Shown: positions 39,684 through 50,102, counted from the first letter of the stretch. The stretch: 64,000 bases of DNA from Vibrio gallaecicus (GCF_024347495.1 NZ_AP025490.1:2914001-2978000); one strand, 5' to 3'. Translations and numbers: made by a program. The notes: generated by a model from the sequence alone, not told the origin.

Positions 39684-39872
39684 CTAACTTGCCTGTTTGA
39701 ACAGGTCTTTTGCGAATTCATTGATAATCTCTTTTGCTGGTCGTACACACTTACCACATTGGCTACCTAGTGCCGTACATTTTTTTAGCCCTCTAATATC
39801 AGTAATGCCTTCTTCGACAACGAGCTTACGAATTGTTTTATCCGACACGCCATGACACAAACAAACGAACAT
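39684..39872 (-). CDS. bfd: Bacterioferritin-associated ferredoxin
   Basis: The 62-residue protein carries a [2Fe-2S] cluster on Cys4, Cys6, Cys39 and Cys42 (VCLCHG and GSQCGKCVR). Bfd reduces heme in bacterioferritin to release iron. The Fur-like site upstream fits induction under iron limitation. Confidence 0.96.
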   Translation of the reverse strand: MFVCLCHGVSDKTIRKLVVEEGITDIRGLKKCTALGSQCGKCVRPAKEIINEFAKDLFKQAS

Positions 39873-40104
39873 ATAATTTTCCAGAAACTTGCTTAATTAC
39901 AAATATAAAAAGTAATCATTCTTATTACCAGTTCTATTTAAGGTAATTCTAGAACGTTTTGTTATAGGAGAATGACAAAGCACTAGATTGGAAGTAATGC
40001 GCTAAGGGATGAGCATAAAGGGAAATTTTTAAGCAACTGTATTTATTGGCAGTATTTACTAGACAGCAAAAAAAAGTGTTCTGTTTTACTTATAACTAAA
40101 ATAC
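39873..40104. other. Spacer between bfd and the tuf terminator
   Basis: This AT-rich stretch contains the Fur-like site next to bfd and no ORF with convincing signals. I see nothing else in it. Confidence 0.6.
39911..39929 (-). promoter_or_regulatory. Candidate Fur box before bfd
   Basis: On the minus strand GGTAATAAGAATGATTACT matches the 19-bp Fur consensus GATAATGATAATCATTATC at 13 positions by eye. It lies 39 bases upstream of the bfd start. Confidence 0.5.
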
Positions 40105-40132
40105 AAAAAGGGAAGCCGAAGCTCCCCTTTTT
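40105..40132 (-). terminator. Terminator of the str operon after tuf
   Basis: AAAAAGGGAAGC and GCTCCCCTTTTT pair (with one G-U) around CGAA. It lies 48 bases after the EF-Tu stop codon on the minus strand. Confidence 0.85.
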
Positions 40133-40179
40133 CAGATGCGTGCTCTTCTAATGAAGAGTGTACAAAAATCTAAATGCTA

Positions 40180-41364
40180 TTAAGCGAAGATTTTAGCTAC
40201 AACACCAGCACCAACTGTACGGCCACCTTCGCGGATTGCGAAACGTAGACCTTCGTCCATTGCGATTGGAGCGATTAGCTCAACAGTCATTTGAACGTTG
40301 TCACCTGGCATTACCATTTCTACGCCTTCAGGTAGAGTGATATCGCCTGTTACGTCAGTTGTACGGAAGTAGAACTGTGGACGGTAACCCTTGAAGAAAG
40401 GAGTGTGACGGCCGCCTTCGTCTTTAGAAAGTACGTATACTTCAGACTCAAACTTAGTGTGTGGGTTGATTGAACCTTTCGCAGAAAGTACTTGACCACG
40501 TTCAACGTCATCACGCTTAGTACCACGTAGAAGTGCGCCAACGTTCTCACCTGCACGACCTTCGTCAAGCAGCTTACGGAACATTTCAACACCAGTACAA
40601 GTAGTAAGAGTAGTCTCTTTGATACCAACGATTTCTACTTCGTCACCTACACGTAGGATACCGCGCTCGATACGACCAGTAACAACAGTACCACGACCTT
40701 GAATTGAGAATACATCTTCAATAGGAAGTAGGAATGGTAGGTCAACAGCACGCTCTGGAAGTGGAATGTAAGAATCTAGTGCTTCTGCAAGCTCAACGAT
40801 CTTGTCTTCCCACTGCTTTTCGCCGTTTAGAGCGCCAAGTGCAGAACCTTGAATTACTGGAAGGTCGTCTCCTGGGTACTCGTACTCAGAAAGAAGTTCA
40901 CGAACTTCCATTTCTACTAGCTCAAGTAGCTCTTCGTCATCAACCATGTCACATTTGTTCATGAATACGATGATGTAAGGGATACCAACTTGACGACCAA
41001 GTAGGATGTGCTCACGAGTTTGTGGCATAGGGCCATCTGTAGCAGCAACAACTAGGATACCGCCGTCCATTTGAGCAGCACCAGTGATCATGTTTTTAAC
41101 ATAATCGGCGTGTCCAGGACAGTCTACGTGTGCGTAGTGACGTTCAGGAGTATCGTACTCAACGTGAGAAGTTGCGATTGTGATACCGCGCTCACGCTCT
41201 TCTGGAGCGTTATCGATAGATGCGAAGTCTTTTGCTTCACCACCGTACACTTTAGAAAGTGTAGTACAGATAGCAGCTGTTAGAGTTGTTTTACCGTGGT
41301 CAACGTGGCCGATAGTACCAACGTTTACGTGCGGTTTCGTACGTTCAAATTTTTCTTTAGACAC
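40180..41364 (-). CDS. tuf: Elongation factor Tu
   Basis: The 394-residue GTPase delivers aminoacyl-tRNA. It has [35 protein letters not shown] and [15 protein letters not shown], and ends GVVAKIFA. Kirromycin-site residues look ordinary. It closes the str operon (rpsL-rpsG-fusA-tuf) and has its own likely promoter. Vibrios usually carry a second tuf copy, not in this window. Confidence 0.99.
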   Translation of the reverse strand: MSKEKFERTKPHVNVGTIGHVDHGKTTLTAAICTTLSKVYGGEAKDFASIDNAPEERERGITIATSHVEYDTPERHYAHVDCPGHADYVKNMITGAAQMDGGILVVAATDGPMPQTREHILLGRQVGIPYIIVFMNKCDMVDDEELLELVEMEVRELLSEYEYPGDDLPVIQGSALGALNGEKQWEDKIVELAEALDSYIPLPERAVDLPFLLPIEDVFSIQGRGTVVTGRIERGILRVGDEVEIVGIKETTLTTCTGVEMFRKLLDEGRAGENVGALLRGTKRDDVERGQVLSAKGSINPHTKFESEVYVLSKDEGGRHTPFFKGYRPQFYFRTTDVTGDITLPEGVEMVMPGDNVQMTVELIAPIAMDEGLRFAIREGGRTVGAGVVAKIFA

Positions 41365-41430
41365 AATCGTGTTCCTTCCTAGTTATGATTCGCCACGTTC
41401 ATTATTGAGCGAGACGCGCCAGAAATTGCT

Positions 41431-41459
41431 ATTTTATGCGCCAACTCTCGCTAGCGCAA
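41431..41459 (-). promoter_or_regulatory. Candidate promoter before tuf
   Basis: On the minus strand TTGCGC (41459-41454), 17 bp, TAAAAT (41436-41431). It lies in the fusA-tuf spacer and would give extra EF-Tu. Confidence 0.55.
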
Positions 41460-41510
41460 TATTTGGACGCATTGATCTTTCAAAAAATGAAAAAAATGCA
41501 TCCCTTTTGT

Positions 41511-43607
41511 TTAACCACGCTCTGCAATGATTGCATTAGCAACATTTTTTGGCACTTCAGCGTACTCACTAAACTCCATAGAGTAAGAAGCACGACCTTG
41601 TGTCGCAGAACGTAAATCAGTTGCGTAACCGAACATGACAGACAACGGAACTTGTGCACGAATTATCTTCAGGCCAGCTGTCCCCTCGTCCATACCTTCG
41701 ATGAGGCCACGGCGACGGTTAATATCGCCAACAACATCACCCATCCAGTCTTCTGGAGTAGTTACTTCAACTTTCATCATAGGCTCAAGCAGTACAGGTT
41801 GCGCTTCAAGTGCTCCTGTTCTGAAAGCCATAGAGGCAGCGATTGTAAACGCCATCTCACTTGAATCTGTTTCATGGTATGAACCATCATATAGTGTAGC
41901 TTTGATATCCAAAACTGGATAGCCAGCAAGTACACCATTATTCATCTGCTCTTCTACGCCTTTAGCGACTGAGCTAATAAATTCTTTTGGAACTATACCG
42001 TTATCAATTTCATTCACAAAGACAAAACCTTCACCAACTTCAGCTGGTTCTAGTTTCAACCATACGTGACCGTATTGCCCTTTGCCGCCGTGCTCACGGA
42101 TAAATTTACCTTCAGCTTTCGCAGTACCACGAATCGTTTCACGATAAGCTACTTGCGGGTTACCTACGTTGCAATTTACGCTAAACTCACGCTTCATACG
42201 ATCAACGATGATATCTAAATGTAATTCACCCATACCTGAAATCAGAGTCTGACCTGTCTCATCGTCCGTTTCTACACGGAAAGATGGATCTTCTGCTGCT
42301 AGTTTACCTAGTGCGATGGTCATTTTATCTTGATCGGCTTGAGAGCGAGGCTCTACAACGATCTGAATTACTGGGTCAGGGAACTCCATACGCTCTAGAA
42401 CAATTTTATGGTTCTGGTCACATAAAGTTTCACCTGTAGTCACATCTTTAAGGCCAATAATAGCGGCGATGTCACCTGCTCGTACTTCTTTCACTTCTTC
42501 ACGCTTGTTTGAGTGCATTTGTACAATGCGCCCTAAACGTTCACGTTGCTTTTTAACTGAGTTATAAGCAGTTTTACCGCTTTCAACAACACCAGAATAA
42601 ACACGGACGAAAGTTAAAGTACCAACAAACGGGTCTGTTGCAATTTTAAAGGCTAGTGCTGAGAACGGTTCTTTGTCGTCAGCATGACGCTCTGCTTCAT
42701 TCTCGTCTTCATCGATACCTTTAATTGCAGGAACATCGACTGGAGAAGGAAGGAAATCAACAACTGCATCTAGAACAGCTTGTACACCTTTGTTTTTGAA
42801 TGCACTACCACAAGTAGCCAGTACAATTTCATTATTAAGAGTACGAGTACGAAGACCTTGTTTGATTTCTGCTTCTGTTAACTCACCTTCTTCAAGGTAC
42901 TTATCCATCAGCTCTTCATTTGCTTCTGCAGCCGCTTCCACAAGTTCAGTACGGTATTCTTCAGCCATTTCCTGCATATCTGCTGGAATGTCTTCATACG
43001 TAAAGGTCATGCCTTGGTCAGCTTCGTTCCAGTTGATTGCCTTCATTTTGATAAGATCGACAACGCCTTGGAAGTTTTCTTCAACACCAATGTTAAGTTG
43101 AATCGGAACAGGAGTCGCACCTAGGCGATCCTTGATCTGTTCAACTACGCGCAAGAAGTCTGCGCCAGTACGGTCCATTTTGTTAACGAAAACCATACGT
43201 GGAACTTGGTATTTATCAGCTTGACGCCATACTGTCTCTGACTGAGGTTCAACACCAGATGAGCCACAGAACACAACAACAGCACCATCAAGTACACGCA
43301 AAGAACGTTCTACTTCGATAGTGAAGTCAACGTGTCCAGGAGTGTCGATGATATTGATACGGTGATCTGGGTACTGAGCTTCCATACCACGCCAAAACGT
43401 AGTAGTCGCTGCTGAAGTGATCGTAATACCGCGCTCTTGCTCTTGCTCCATCCAGTCCATGGTTGCTGCACCATCGTGAACTTCGCCGATTTTGTGAGAA
43501 AGACCGGTATAGAACAGAATACGTTCACTAGTGGTTGTTTTACCTGCATCTACGTGAGCAACGATACCAATATTACGGTATTGCTCTATAGGAGTTTTAC
43601 GAGCCAC
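41511..43607 (-). CDS. fusA: Elongation factor G
   Basis: The 698-residue translocase has [22 protein letters not shown] (P-loop), the switch [21 protein letters not shown] and [10 protein letters not shown], followed by domains II-V (ending [11 protein letters not shown]). Length and the [23 protein letters not shown] switch I identify the housekeeping FusA. It follows rpsG by 145 bases, with a structured spacer. Confidence 0.99.
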   Translation of the reverse strand: MARKTPIEQYRNIGIVAHVDAGKTTTSERILFYTGLSHKIGEVHDGAATMDWMEQEQERGITITSAATTTFWRGMEAQYPDHRINIIDTPGHVDFTIEVERSLRVLDGAVVVFCGSSGVEPQSETVWRQADKYQVPRMVFVNKMDRTGADFLRVVEQIKDRLGATPVPIQLNIGVEENFQGVVDLIKMKAINWNEADQGMTFTYEDIPADMQEMAEEYRTELVEAAAEANEELMDKYLEEGELTEAEIKQGLRTRTLNNEIVLATCGSAFKNKGVQAVLDAVVDFLPSPVDVPAIKGIDEDENEAERHADDKEPFSALAFKIATDPFVGTLTFVRVYSGVVESGKTAYNSVKKQRERLGRIVQMHSNKREEVKEVRAGDIAAIIGLKDVTTGETLCDQNHKIVLERMEFPDPVIQIVVEPRSQADQDKMTIALGKLAAEDPSFRVETDDETGQTLISGMGELHLDIIVDRMKREFSVNCNVGNPQVAYRETIRGTAKAEGKFIREHGGKGQYGHVWLKLEPAEVGEGFVFVNEIDNGIVPKEFISSVAKGVEEQMNNGVLAGYPVLDIKATLYDGSYHETDSSEMAFTIAASMAFRTGALEAQPVLLEPMMKVEVTTPEDWMGDVVGDINRRRGLIEGMDEGTAGLKIIRAQVPLSVMFGYATDLRSATQGRASYSMEFSEYAEVPKNVANAIIAERG

Positions 43608-43635
43608 GGTTGAATCCTCTTAACTTAGAGACTTA

Positions 43636-43744
43636 GGGACTATTGCTTATGCCTAGGGATTAAATTTGCTTGCCCTAGAAATAGCAATAGTTCCTAGCAT
43701 ACGCATAGGAACTAAAGAAGTGCAGCAAGGAACCTTGCTGCACT
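43636..43744 (-). promoter_or_regulatory. Structured rpsG-fusA spacer with alternative hairpins
   Basis: Three inverted repeats are seen: A, arms 43636-43647 and 43683-43694 (11 of 12 pairs) with inner arms 43652-43658 and 43673-43678; B, GTTCCTA 43690-43696 and TAGGAAC 43706-43712; C, a 26-base near-perfect palindrome 43719-43744 (10-bp stem, loop GGAACC). A and B share bases 43690-43694, so they exclude each other. Confidence 0.7.
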
Positions 43745-43752
43745 GAAAGGTA

Positions 43753-44223
43753 TTACCAGCGGTAATGTGCGAACGCTTTGTTTGCGTCAGCCATACGGTG
43801 AACGTCTTCACGTTTCTTAACCGAAGTACCTTTGTTCTCAGACGCATCTAGCATTTCAGCAGCTAGGCGTTGAGCCATAGATTTTTCACCACGCTTACGC
43901 GCAGCTTCAACTACCCAACGCATAGCAAGAGCGTTACGGCGAACCGGACGAACTTCTACAGGTACTTGGTAAGTTGAACCACCCACACGGCGAGATTTAA
44001 CTTCTACCGCTGGGCGAACATTTTCAAGAGCTTCTTCAAATACAGCTAAGTGATCTTTACCAGATTTCTCAGCCATAACTTCTAGTGCAGTGTAAACAAT
44101 CTTCTCTGCAGTAGATTTTTTTCCGTCAACCATAAGGATGTTAACGAATTTTGCCAGCAGTTCAGATTTGAACTTAGGATCTGGAAGGATCTTACGCTGG
44201 CCTATAACGCGACGACGTGGCAT
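43753..44223 (-). CDS. rpsG: 30S ribosomal protein S7
   Basis: The 156-residue protein begins [28 protein letters not shown] and has [26 protein letters not shown]. In E. coli S7 represses the str operon by binding the rpsL-rpsG spacer; here that spacer (44224-44326) has no hairpin as strong as those in the rpsG-fusA spacer. Confidence 0.99.
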   Translation of the reverse strand: MPRRRVIGQRKILPDPKFKSELLAKFVNILMVDGKKSTAEKIVYTALEVMAEKSGKDHLAVFEEALENVRPAVEVKSRRVGGSTYQVPVEVRPVRRNALAMRWVVEAARKRGEKSMAQRLAAEMLDASENKGTSVKKREDVHRMADANKAFAHYRW

Positions 44224-44326
44224 GGAATTTCTCCGTTGTCTTCTTCAGGTTTTTTCCAAAACTTTTCAGAATAATAAATAAATAGTGTTTGGCCTTACTT
44301 AACGCTTTCTTTTTAAAAAAGACGCA

Positions 44327-44704
<378 letters not shown>

Positions 44705-44781
44705 CTAGCTCCTGATTTACTTAAAAGTAAGCTTGATGAAAAATCTAGACCCTATACACAGAGTGTAAATAGGGACGCAAA

Positions 44782-44810
44782 ATTCTATTCAGCAGTGGGA
44801 TGTGTGTCAA
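44782..44810 (-). promoter_or_regulatory. Promoter of the str operon
   Basis: On the minus strand TTGACA (44810-44805), 17-bp spacer, TAGAAT (44787-44782), then TTTGCGTCCC, a discriminator seen in stringently controlled ribosomal promoters. It lies about 80 bases upstream of rpsL. Confidence 0.85.
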
Positions 44811-44882
44811 GAAATATACAGATCTTTTTTAGCCATCTAGAGCTCAGGAAAATTTACACATCCATAGCCCCTTTAGATATCA

Positions 44883-45158
44883 CTACCAAGTTATTGATTT
44901 TAAATACAATATCGTCAAATCAACAAATCCTTCAAAATCTACTTGTTCAAAGGTTTCACTGACTAAATTTTGTAGACCTCGACTTTGTAGATCAGCTTCT
45001 AGGACTGATACCTTATTTAAGTCGTGTAATTGTGCGTGGTATTCATGATTTGGGAGGGAAGCATAAACCGATTCTTCAGTCAAAATAAGCTGATCACCTT
45101 CAGAAAAAAGCTGAAAAACTAAAGGAAGTTTGCTTAAAGATTTTACGATATGAAGCAT
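44883..45158 (-). CDS. tusB: Sulfurtransferase complex subunit TusB
   Basis: The 91-residue subunit of the TusBCD sulfur relay hands sulfur to TusE for 2-thiouridine formation by MnmA. It has MLHIVKSLSKLPLVFQLFSEGDQLILTEESVYA and no catalytic cysteine, as expected. It is the last of tusDCB, eight bases after tusC and upstream of rpsL. Confidence 0.94.
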   Translation of the reverse strand: MLHIVKSLSKLPLVFQLFSEGDQLILTEESVYASLPNHEYHAQLHDLNKVSVLEADLQSRGLQNLVSETFEQVDFEGFVDLTILYLKSITW

Positions 45159-45166
45159 ATTCGACC

Positions 45167-45523
45167 TTAAAAGGTTAATAGTTGGTCACAAAGTGATAAC
45201 TTATTTATGATGTCGTCTCCCGAAAGGCATTCAACCTCGATAAGAAGCTTATCCTTACTCAGACCGAATTTTTTTAGGCTAGATTGGCAAACATATACAT
45301 TCTCAATATCATATAGATCCATCAGTTTAAAAGCTGATATATAATCTCGGCTAAGCACCTTGTCTGGACTTTGATCTTTGAGTAATTGAGTGACTCCATC
45401 ACCTAAAAAGAATACGGAAATATCTTCTGTATATGCTGAAGCTGCAAGTAGTGCGTCGAGTCCTTCTCGCCCTGAAGAGGTGCTATGAGGAAAGTGGTGA
45501 AAAACGAATGCTAACTTCTTCAA
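45167..45523 (-). CDS. tusC: Sulfurtransferase complex subunit TusC
   Basis: The 118-residue DsrF-like subunit has [27 protein letters not shown] and [17 protein letters not shown]. It overlaps tusD by four bases. It is structural in the hexamer. Confidence 0.95.
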   Translation of the reverse strand: MKKLAFVFHHFPHSTSSGREGLDALLAASAYTEDISVFFLGDGVTQLLKDQSPDKVLSRDYISAFKLMDLYDIENVYVCQSSLKKFGLSKDKLLIEVECLSGDDIINKLSLCDQLLTF

Positions 45524-45918
45524 AACTGTACAACCCTATCTTGGCTTAATAACGCTTCAGCCAAGCTTCCCAAACCACTTTGGGAGAATCCCTCAGCTAG
45601 GTTTGATGCACTTAACTTATGCTGACTAGCCTCATCCTCACCTATGATTCCTCTTCTTAATGCAGCCGCCACACAAGTTTCTAAACTGACGTTATGCTCA
45701 GACGAGAGAGCTTGCCATGCCGCGACTAGATCAAACTCATCATTGGCGGGCACCGTTAAACGCGAGCCATTGGTGACTCCATCTTGATAGAAAAAGACGC
45801 TTTTAAGCTGATGCCCTTTCTCTATTAACGCCTTTGCAAACAAATACGCATTACGTGCAGACTGGGAGCCATACACGGGTCCATTCACTACAAGTGTGTA
45901 TGTAAGGAGAGAACTCAA
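45520..45918 (-). CDS. tusD: Sulfurtransferase complex subunit TusD
   Basis: The 132-residue DsrE-like catalytic subunit has [25 protein letters not shown] and VFFYQDGV, and the persulfide cysteine in [15 protein letters not shown] (about Cys82). Its start overlaps the end of the yheO gene by four bases, so the four genes form one unit yheO-tusD-tusC-tusB. Confidence 0.96.
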   Translation of the reverse strand: MSSLLTYTLVVNGPVYGSQSARNAYLFAKALIEKGHQLKSVFFYQDGVTNGSRLTVPANDEFDLVAAWQALSSEHNVSLETCVAAALRRGIIGEDEASQHKLSASNLAEGFSQSGLGSLAEALLSQDRVVQF

Positions 45919-46637
45919 CTTTCTTCATCCTCTGTCTTACGTTGACGAATGTAGAGGTAAACCGTATGTTTTGAAATATTAAGACGATCAGCAACCCGGT
46001 TAATCGCATCTTTAATATCAAAGATACCTTTATCATAAAGCTCCATCACTATTTGACGGTTTTTAGTATTATTCGAAACGGCTTTGTCCGCATTAATTTC
46101 TTCAATTGTGCGTTCTACTGTTTGGTCAACGAGCTCTTCTACATCACTCGCAAAGTTCACAGAGGATGCAGCCTCTTCAGCTTCTTGAGTAGGCATAAAT
46201 GAATGTAATACTTGAGAAAAAGGAGCATCAAGGTTGACGTTGATACACAGTAAACCAATCACTCGGTGATCACCGTTTCGGATCGCAACTGTGATTGATT
46301 TCATTAATACTCCGCCTTTTGCGCGAGTAAAATATGAACGTGAGAAATTCCTTTCTGACCCTTCTATATCTTTTAGCATTTTCAGTGCTAGATCAGTAAT
46401 AGGCGAGCCGACTTGGCGCCCGGTGTTCTCGCCGTTAGCAATCTTAATCGCTGACGTATTAAGATCTTCTAATGAGTGCAAAACGATTTCACAAAACGGA
46501 CCGATAAGGCTAGCGATACCATCGACAACCGCTTCATAAGATCGAAGAATTATTTTATCGTGTTCGCTGAATGGCATTACATGGACCGATTCCATTTCAA
46601 GCAACATATCAGCATTGAGAGTTTCTGTAGTTGTCAC
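45915..46637 (-). CDS. yheO: YheO family PAS-HTH transcription regulator
   Basis: From a GTG at 46637 (AAGG five bases upstream) the protein has 240 residues, the YheO length. It has a PAS-like sensor domain (about residues 20-135: [31 protein letters not shown]... [14 protein letters not shown]) and a C-terminal HTH_22 (about 185-235: [29 protein letters not shown]). A longer ATG start at 46706 is possible but unsupported. The ligand and targets are unknown, and it is coupled to tusD. Confidence 0.88.
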   Translation of the reverse strand: MTTTETLNADMLLEMESVHVMPFSEHDKIILRSYEAVVDGIASLIGPFCEIVLHSLEDLNTSAIKIANGENTGRQVGSPITDLALKMLKDIEGSERNFSRSYFTRAKGGVLMKSITVAIRNGDHRVIGLLCINVNLDAPFSQVLHSFMPTQEAEEAASSVNFASDVEELVDQTVERTIEEINADKAVSNNTKNRQIVMELYDKGIFDIKDAINRVADRLNISKHTVYLYIRQRKTEDEES

Positions 46638-46769
46638 TAATCCCTTACCTTCGTCTGAAAAATCAACAAATTTATGTAAGTTTATCAGAAAATTTGAAAT
46701 GAACACCTAGCTAACATTAGAACTAGTGATTTAGAACAACTTCTATTTTCAAATATTATCCTTAATACA

Positions 46770-46800
46770 AAAAGAAAAGGCCTAACCTAAATTAGACCTT
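46770..46800 (-). terminator. Terminator after fkpA
   Basis: On the minus strand AAGGTCTAA pairs with TTAGGCCTT (one G-U), followed by TTCTTTTT. Confidence 0.75.
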
Positions 46801-46822
46801 TACGTATTGCTTAAAGCGCTAA

Positions 46823-47608
46823 TTATTGAACGGCAGTCTCTTCGCCGTTATCAATTTTTAGAAGCTCAACTTCAAATACTAGTGTTGAATTTGCTGGAAT
46901 TGTCGGTGTATCTTGCTCACCGTAAGCCAATTCTGGCGGGATAACAAACTTGTACTTAGAACCCACTTGCATGAGTTGAACACCTTCAGTCCAACCAGGG
47001 ATCACTCGATTTAGAGGGAAAGTCGCTGGTTCACCACGATCGTAAGAACTATCGAATTGAGTGCCATCAATCAAAGTACCTTTGTAATGTACTTGAACAG
47101 TATCTGAATCTTTTGGCGACTCACCTTCAGCTGAAGACAGTACTTGGTAAAGTAGACCTGATTCAGTTTGACTTACGCCTTCCTCTTTCGCGAATTCGCT
47201 GCGGAAGTCATTGCCAACTTTCATCGCTGCTGCTGCTTTTTCAACAGCTTGAGCTTGCATCGTTTCAGCAACACGCTTGTCTAGTGATTCTAGCGCAGCG
47301 CGAGTTTCTTCTTCATTCAGCTCAGAATTTCCAGCGAATACATCTTCGATACCCTTAAGTACGATGTCTTTGTCTAGATTAATACCTAGCTCGCTTGGCT
47401 TATCAATACTTGTGCTTAGGTAGTTTGCGAACGAAACGCCAATTGCGTATGCCGCTTTATCATCGTCTGATTTAAAACTAGTAACTTGGCTTGCTTCTGC
47501 TTGCACTTGCTCAGTTTGTGGCGCTTCTGCTTGTGGCTCTTCTTTCTGACAACCAACTGCTAACATAACCGTTGCAGCAAGAAGCGATACTTTTAAAACT
47601 GATTTCAT
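46823..47608 (-). CDS. fkpA: FKBP-type peptidyl-prolyl isomerase FkpA, envelope lipoprotein
   Basis: From the ATG at 47608 (GGAG upstream) it has 261 residues. It has a signal peptide with a Cys at about residue 20 (VMLAVGC), suggesting a lipoprotein, unlike soluble E. coli FkpA. The Glu/Ala-rich linker leads to the dimerisation domain DKAAYAIGVSFANYL, and then the FKBP domain VQVHYKGTLIDGTQFDSSYDRG and VIPGWTEGVQLM. It acts in the envelope as folding helper. Confidence 0.93.
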   Translation of the reverse strand: MKSVLKVSLLAATVMLAVGCQKEEPQAEAPQTEQVQAEASQVTSFKSDDDKAAYAIGVSFANYLSTSIDKPSELGINLDKDIVLKGIEDVFAGNSELNEEETRAALESLDKRVAETMQAQAVEKAAAAMKVGNDFRSEFAKEEGVSQTESGLLYQVLSSAEGESPKDSDTVQVHYKGTLIDGTQFDSSYDRGEPATFPLNRVIPGWTEGVQLMQVGSKYKFVIPPELAYGEQDTPTIPANSTLVFEVELLKIDNGEETAVQ

Positions 47609-47739
47609 TAAAATCTCCAATTAATGGCCAAGCCATTGGTTATTGTGCACAAATCTTATGATTAGATTGGTGTGAATAGGTTAGTTATACCAATATACTA
47701 GTTATATGTCTGTCGACACAAACCGGATTATTAGAAGTG

Positions 47740-48720
47740 ATGCGAATAATTTCTCACTCATTGCTATATGCAATTGTCATCACCCTGTTAAATGGATGTC
47801 TGTTCTCTGCTAAAGAAGAACAACGCTGGGAAATAGAGCCGAGCGGTACCACCAGCTTCGCACTTAGCCGTGATGGTCGCTTTGCTTTACTTTACTCCAA
47901 GCAAAAACACCTTCTGCTTTGGGACCTAAAAGAAGACCAAGAATTGGCGCAACTCGGTCAACAAGACCCTGCTGCCAATTCAGTATCCAAGATACGTATA
48001 TCAGACAATGGTCGCTATGCCATTACTGCAAGCCAACTCAATTTTGCCGTTTGGGATTTATCTTGGACTCAAGCTGAAGGGCTTTGGTCGATATCTGACG
48101 GTCTCATTCGCGATGTGGATATATCAAGCAACGGTGAAAAAGTATTGCTTGGGCTATCCAACGGTAAAGCTATCTATGTGGACTTAGTCACCGGTCGGCG
48201 CCTAGAGTTCCTTGCTCACAGAGAAAAAGTCAATTCTGTTGCGCTTTCATCCAATGGTCGCTTTGCACTCTCTGGTGGTAATGACTATAAAGCTTACCTT
48301 TGGGATACCGAAACTGGCTTGGTGATACGACAGTTTGAGCATGAACAACGTGTGAATAGAGTCGCTTTACAGCGTGATGGTGAGCTCGCTTTTACTTCTG
48401 ATGGCGGTAATCAAGCCATTGTTTGGGACTTGAATGATGCTGAGAACCAGACTCCACTCAAAAGTTGGTCTCGCCAGCTTATATTCTCAAGTGCACGATT
48501 TTCAGATGACGGCTCCAAACTGGTAACAGGCACTCCAGCAGGGCAAGTCAATGTGTGGGATACTCAGAGTGGTGAGCGAATGTCAAAGTACCAAGTGGAA
48601 CCACTAAAAGATACTCGCCCTCCACGTGCGGTAGTGTATGATGCAGCCTTTGATTCACAGCAGCGAGTGATTACCGCTACTTCAGCTGGTATTGCACAAG
48701 CTTGGAAACTCGACGACTAA
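47740..48720 (+). CDS. WD40-repeat lipoprotein
   Basis: The protein has about 326 residues, a signal peptide with lipobox LLNGC (near residue 20), and about six to seven WD40-type units, for instance LAHREKVNSVALSSNGRFALSGG.DYKAYLWDTETG (near residues 155-190) and DDGSKLVTGTPAGQVNVWD (near 260-280). It is predicted to sit on the inner face of the outer membrane or the periplasmic face of the inner membrane. No function is known. GTG at 47737 is an alternative start. It is 2 bases from slyX. Confidence 0.85.
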   Translation: MRIISHSLLYAIVITLLNGCLFSAKEEQRWEIEPSGTTSFALSRDGRFALLYSKQKHLLLWDLKEDQELAQLGQQDPAANSVSKIRISDNGRYAITASQLNFAVWDLSWTQAEGLWSISDGLIRDVDISSNGEKVLLGLSNGKAIYVDLVTGRRLEFLAHREKVNSVALSSNGRFALSGGNDYKAYLWDTETGLVIRQFEHEQRVNRVALQRDGELAFTSDGGNQAIVWDLNDAENQTPLKSWSRQLIFSSARFSDDGSKLVTGTPAGQVNVWDTQSGERMSKYQVEPLKDTRPPRAVVYDAAFDSQQRVITATSAGIAQAWKLDD

Positions 48721-48722
48721 TT

Positions 48723-48950
48723 ATGACGGATAAAAACCTTCAGCCATTGCAAGATCGCATTGAAGATCTTGAGTGTAAGCTAGCCTTTCAAGAACAGACC
48801 ATTGAAGAGTTAAACGATGCTTTGTCTCAGCAGCAATTATTGATAACTAGAATGCAAGACCAGATGAAGTTTGTCGTTGGCAAAGTAAAAAACATGGATA
48901 ACTCCAACTTAGCTGATGTATCAGAAGAGACACCACCACCGCATTATTAA
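48723..48950 (+). CDS. slyX: SlyX protein
   Basis: The 75-residue coiled-coil protein matches SlyX: RIEDLECKLAFQEQTIEELNDALSQQQ and the C-terminal tail ending PPPHY. Function unknown. The ATG at 48723 follows the WD40 stop after two bases; a longer frame from 48702 overlaps that gene and is rejected. Confidence 0.95.
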   Translation: MTDKNLQPLQDRIEDLECKLAFQEQTIEELNDALSQQQLLITRMQDQMKFVVGKVKNMDNSNLADVSEETPPPHY

Positions 48951-48994
48951 GAATGGTGTGATAACTACTATCGCTGATGAAAAGTATACAAAAT

Positions 48995-49026
48995 AAAAGG
49001 TAACCATGTATATTGGTTACCTTTTT
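48995..49026 (+). terminator. Terminator after slyX
   Basis: AAAAGGTAACCA and TGGTTACCTTTTT pair around TGTATAT and are followed by T/A-rich DNA. It lies between converging slyX and the isoaspartyl peptidase gene. Confidence 0.9.
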
Positions 49027-49071
49027 ATTTTATAGGATTCTTACTTTCTACAAGTTCATTCTTACGGCTAT

Positions 49072-50052
49072 CTATTCATCCGCGTAAATTTTCACTTCGA
49101 CCTTACCGTGAATATCAACACTTGCTCGGTACATCCCAGAGCTATTCATTCCAAAATGAATATCCCCTTTGCTATCGACAGCAATTAAGCCACCTTCGCC
49201 ACCCATTGCTTTTAAGTCTCCTTGAATAATATGCTCACAAGCCGTATGCACATCTTCCTTCAAATATCTCATTCGAGCAGCAACATCACCGGCAACCATT
49301 TTTCTTAAAAAGAACTCGCCCATTCCAGTAGTAGACACAGCAACATTGCCATTTTCAGCCATGGTACCCGCACCTACAATTGGTGAATCTCCTACTCGTC
49401 CGTACTTTTTATTCGTCACCCCACCAGTACTTGTGGCAGCGGCAAGGTTTCCTTGCATATCTAAAGCCACAGCTCCAACAGTTCCGTATTTTTTATCATC
49501 TGGATATTGAGTTTTTGCTGATGGTGGCTCGGATGGATCTGGATCTTTTGACTCAGAAAGGGCAAATAAGCCTTTTTCCTTCATCGACAATAATTGCTCA
49601 TAGCGACGTTCAGTAAAGAAGTAATCTTGTTCTGTATATTCATAATCATGCTCAAACGCGAATTTTTCAGCACCTTCACCAATCAATAAAACATGGTTAC
49701 TTTTATGCATCACATCACGAGCCAGCTCAACAGGGTTCTTAATATGACGAACCCCAGCAATCGCTCCAGCATCCATTTCCAAACCATGCATAACAGAAGC
49801 ATCCATTTCAACAAACTCATCATGAGTCAGTACAGAACCTTTACCCGCATTAAAATGTGGGCAATCTTCCATAACTTTTACCGCTTCTACTACCGCATCT
49901 ACAGCGTCACTACCATTCTGTAGTACATGGTATCCAGCCAGGACTGACTTTTTGAGTGCAGAAATAATCTCTTGATGAAGTTCATCACTCATTTGAGAGC
50001 GTAAAATCGTACCTGCACCGCCATGAATTGCTATTGAAAAAGGTTGAATCAT
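49072..50052 (-). CDS. Isoaspartyl peptidase / L-asparaginase (Ntn hydrolase)
   Basis: The 326-residue precursor begins FSIAIHGGAGTI and contains the self-cleavage site KYGTVGAVALD (nucleophile Thr, near residue 190), then STGGVTNKKYGRVGDSPIVGAGT and TGMGEFFLR. This is the plant-type asparaginase IaaA family, which removes isoaspartyl dipeptides. GGAG seven bases before the ATG supports the start. A hexanucleotide tandem repeat lies directly upstream of that site. It sits between slyX and slyD, where E. coli has none. Confidence 0.92.
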   Translation of the reverse strand: MIQPFSIAIHGGAGTILRSQMSDELHQEIISALKKSVLAGYHVLQNGSDAVDAVVEAVKVMEDCPHFNAGKGSVLTHDEFVEMDASVMHGLEMDAGAIAGVRHIKNPVELARDVMHKSNHVLLIGEGAEKFAFEHDYEYTEQDYFFTERRYEQLLSMKEKGLFALSESKDPDPSEPPSAKTQYPDDKKYGTVGAVALDMQGNLAAATSTGGVTNKKYGRVGDSPIVGAGTMAENGNVAVSTTGMGEFFLRKMVAGDVAARMRYLKEDVHTACEHIIQGDLKAMGGEGGLIAVDSKGDIHFGMNSSGMYRASVDIHGKVEVKIYADE

Positions 50053-50064
50053 TACAGTTCTCCG

Positions 50065-50102
50065 TTGAACTTGAACTTGAACTTGAACTTGAACTTGAAC
50101 TT
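50065..50102 (-). repeat. Hexanucleotide microsatellite (GTTCAA)n in the 5-prime UTR
   Basis: Six perfect units of TTGAAC (50065-50100, plus-strand reading) plus TT lie 5-prime to the Shine-Dalgarno of the isoaspartyl peptidase gene, starting about 12 bases upstream of its start codon. Slippage would change spacing between promoter and ribosome-binding site without touching the code. Confidence 0.95.
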
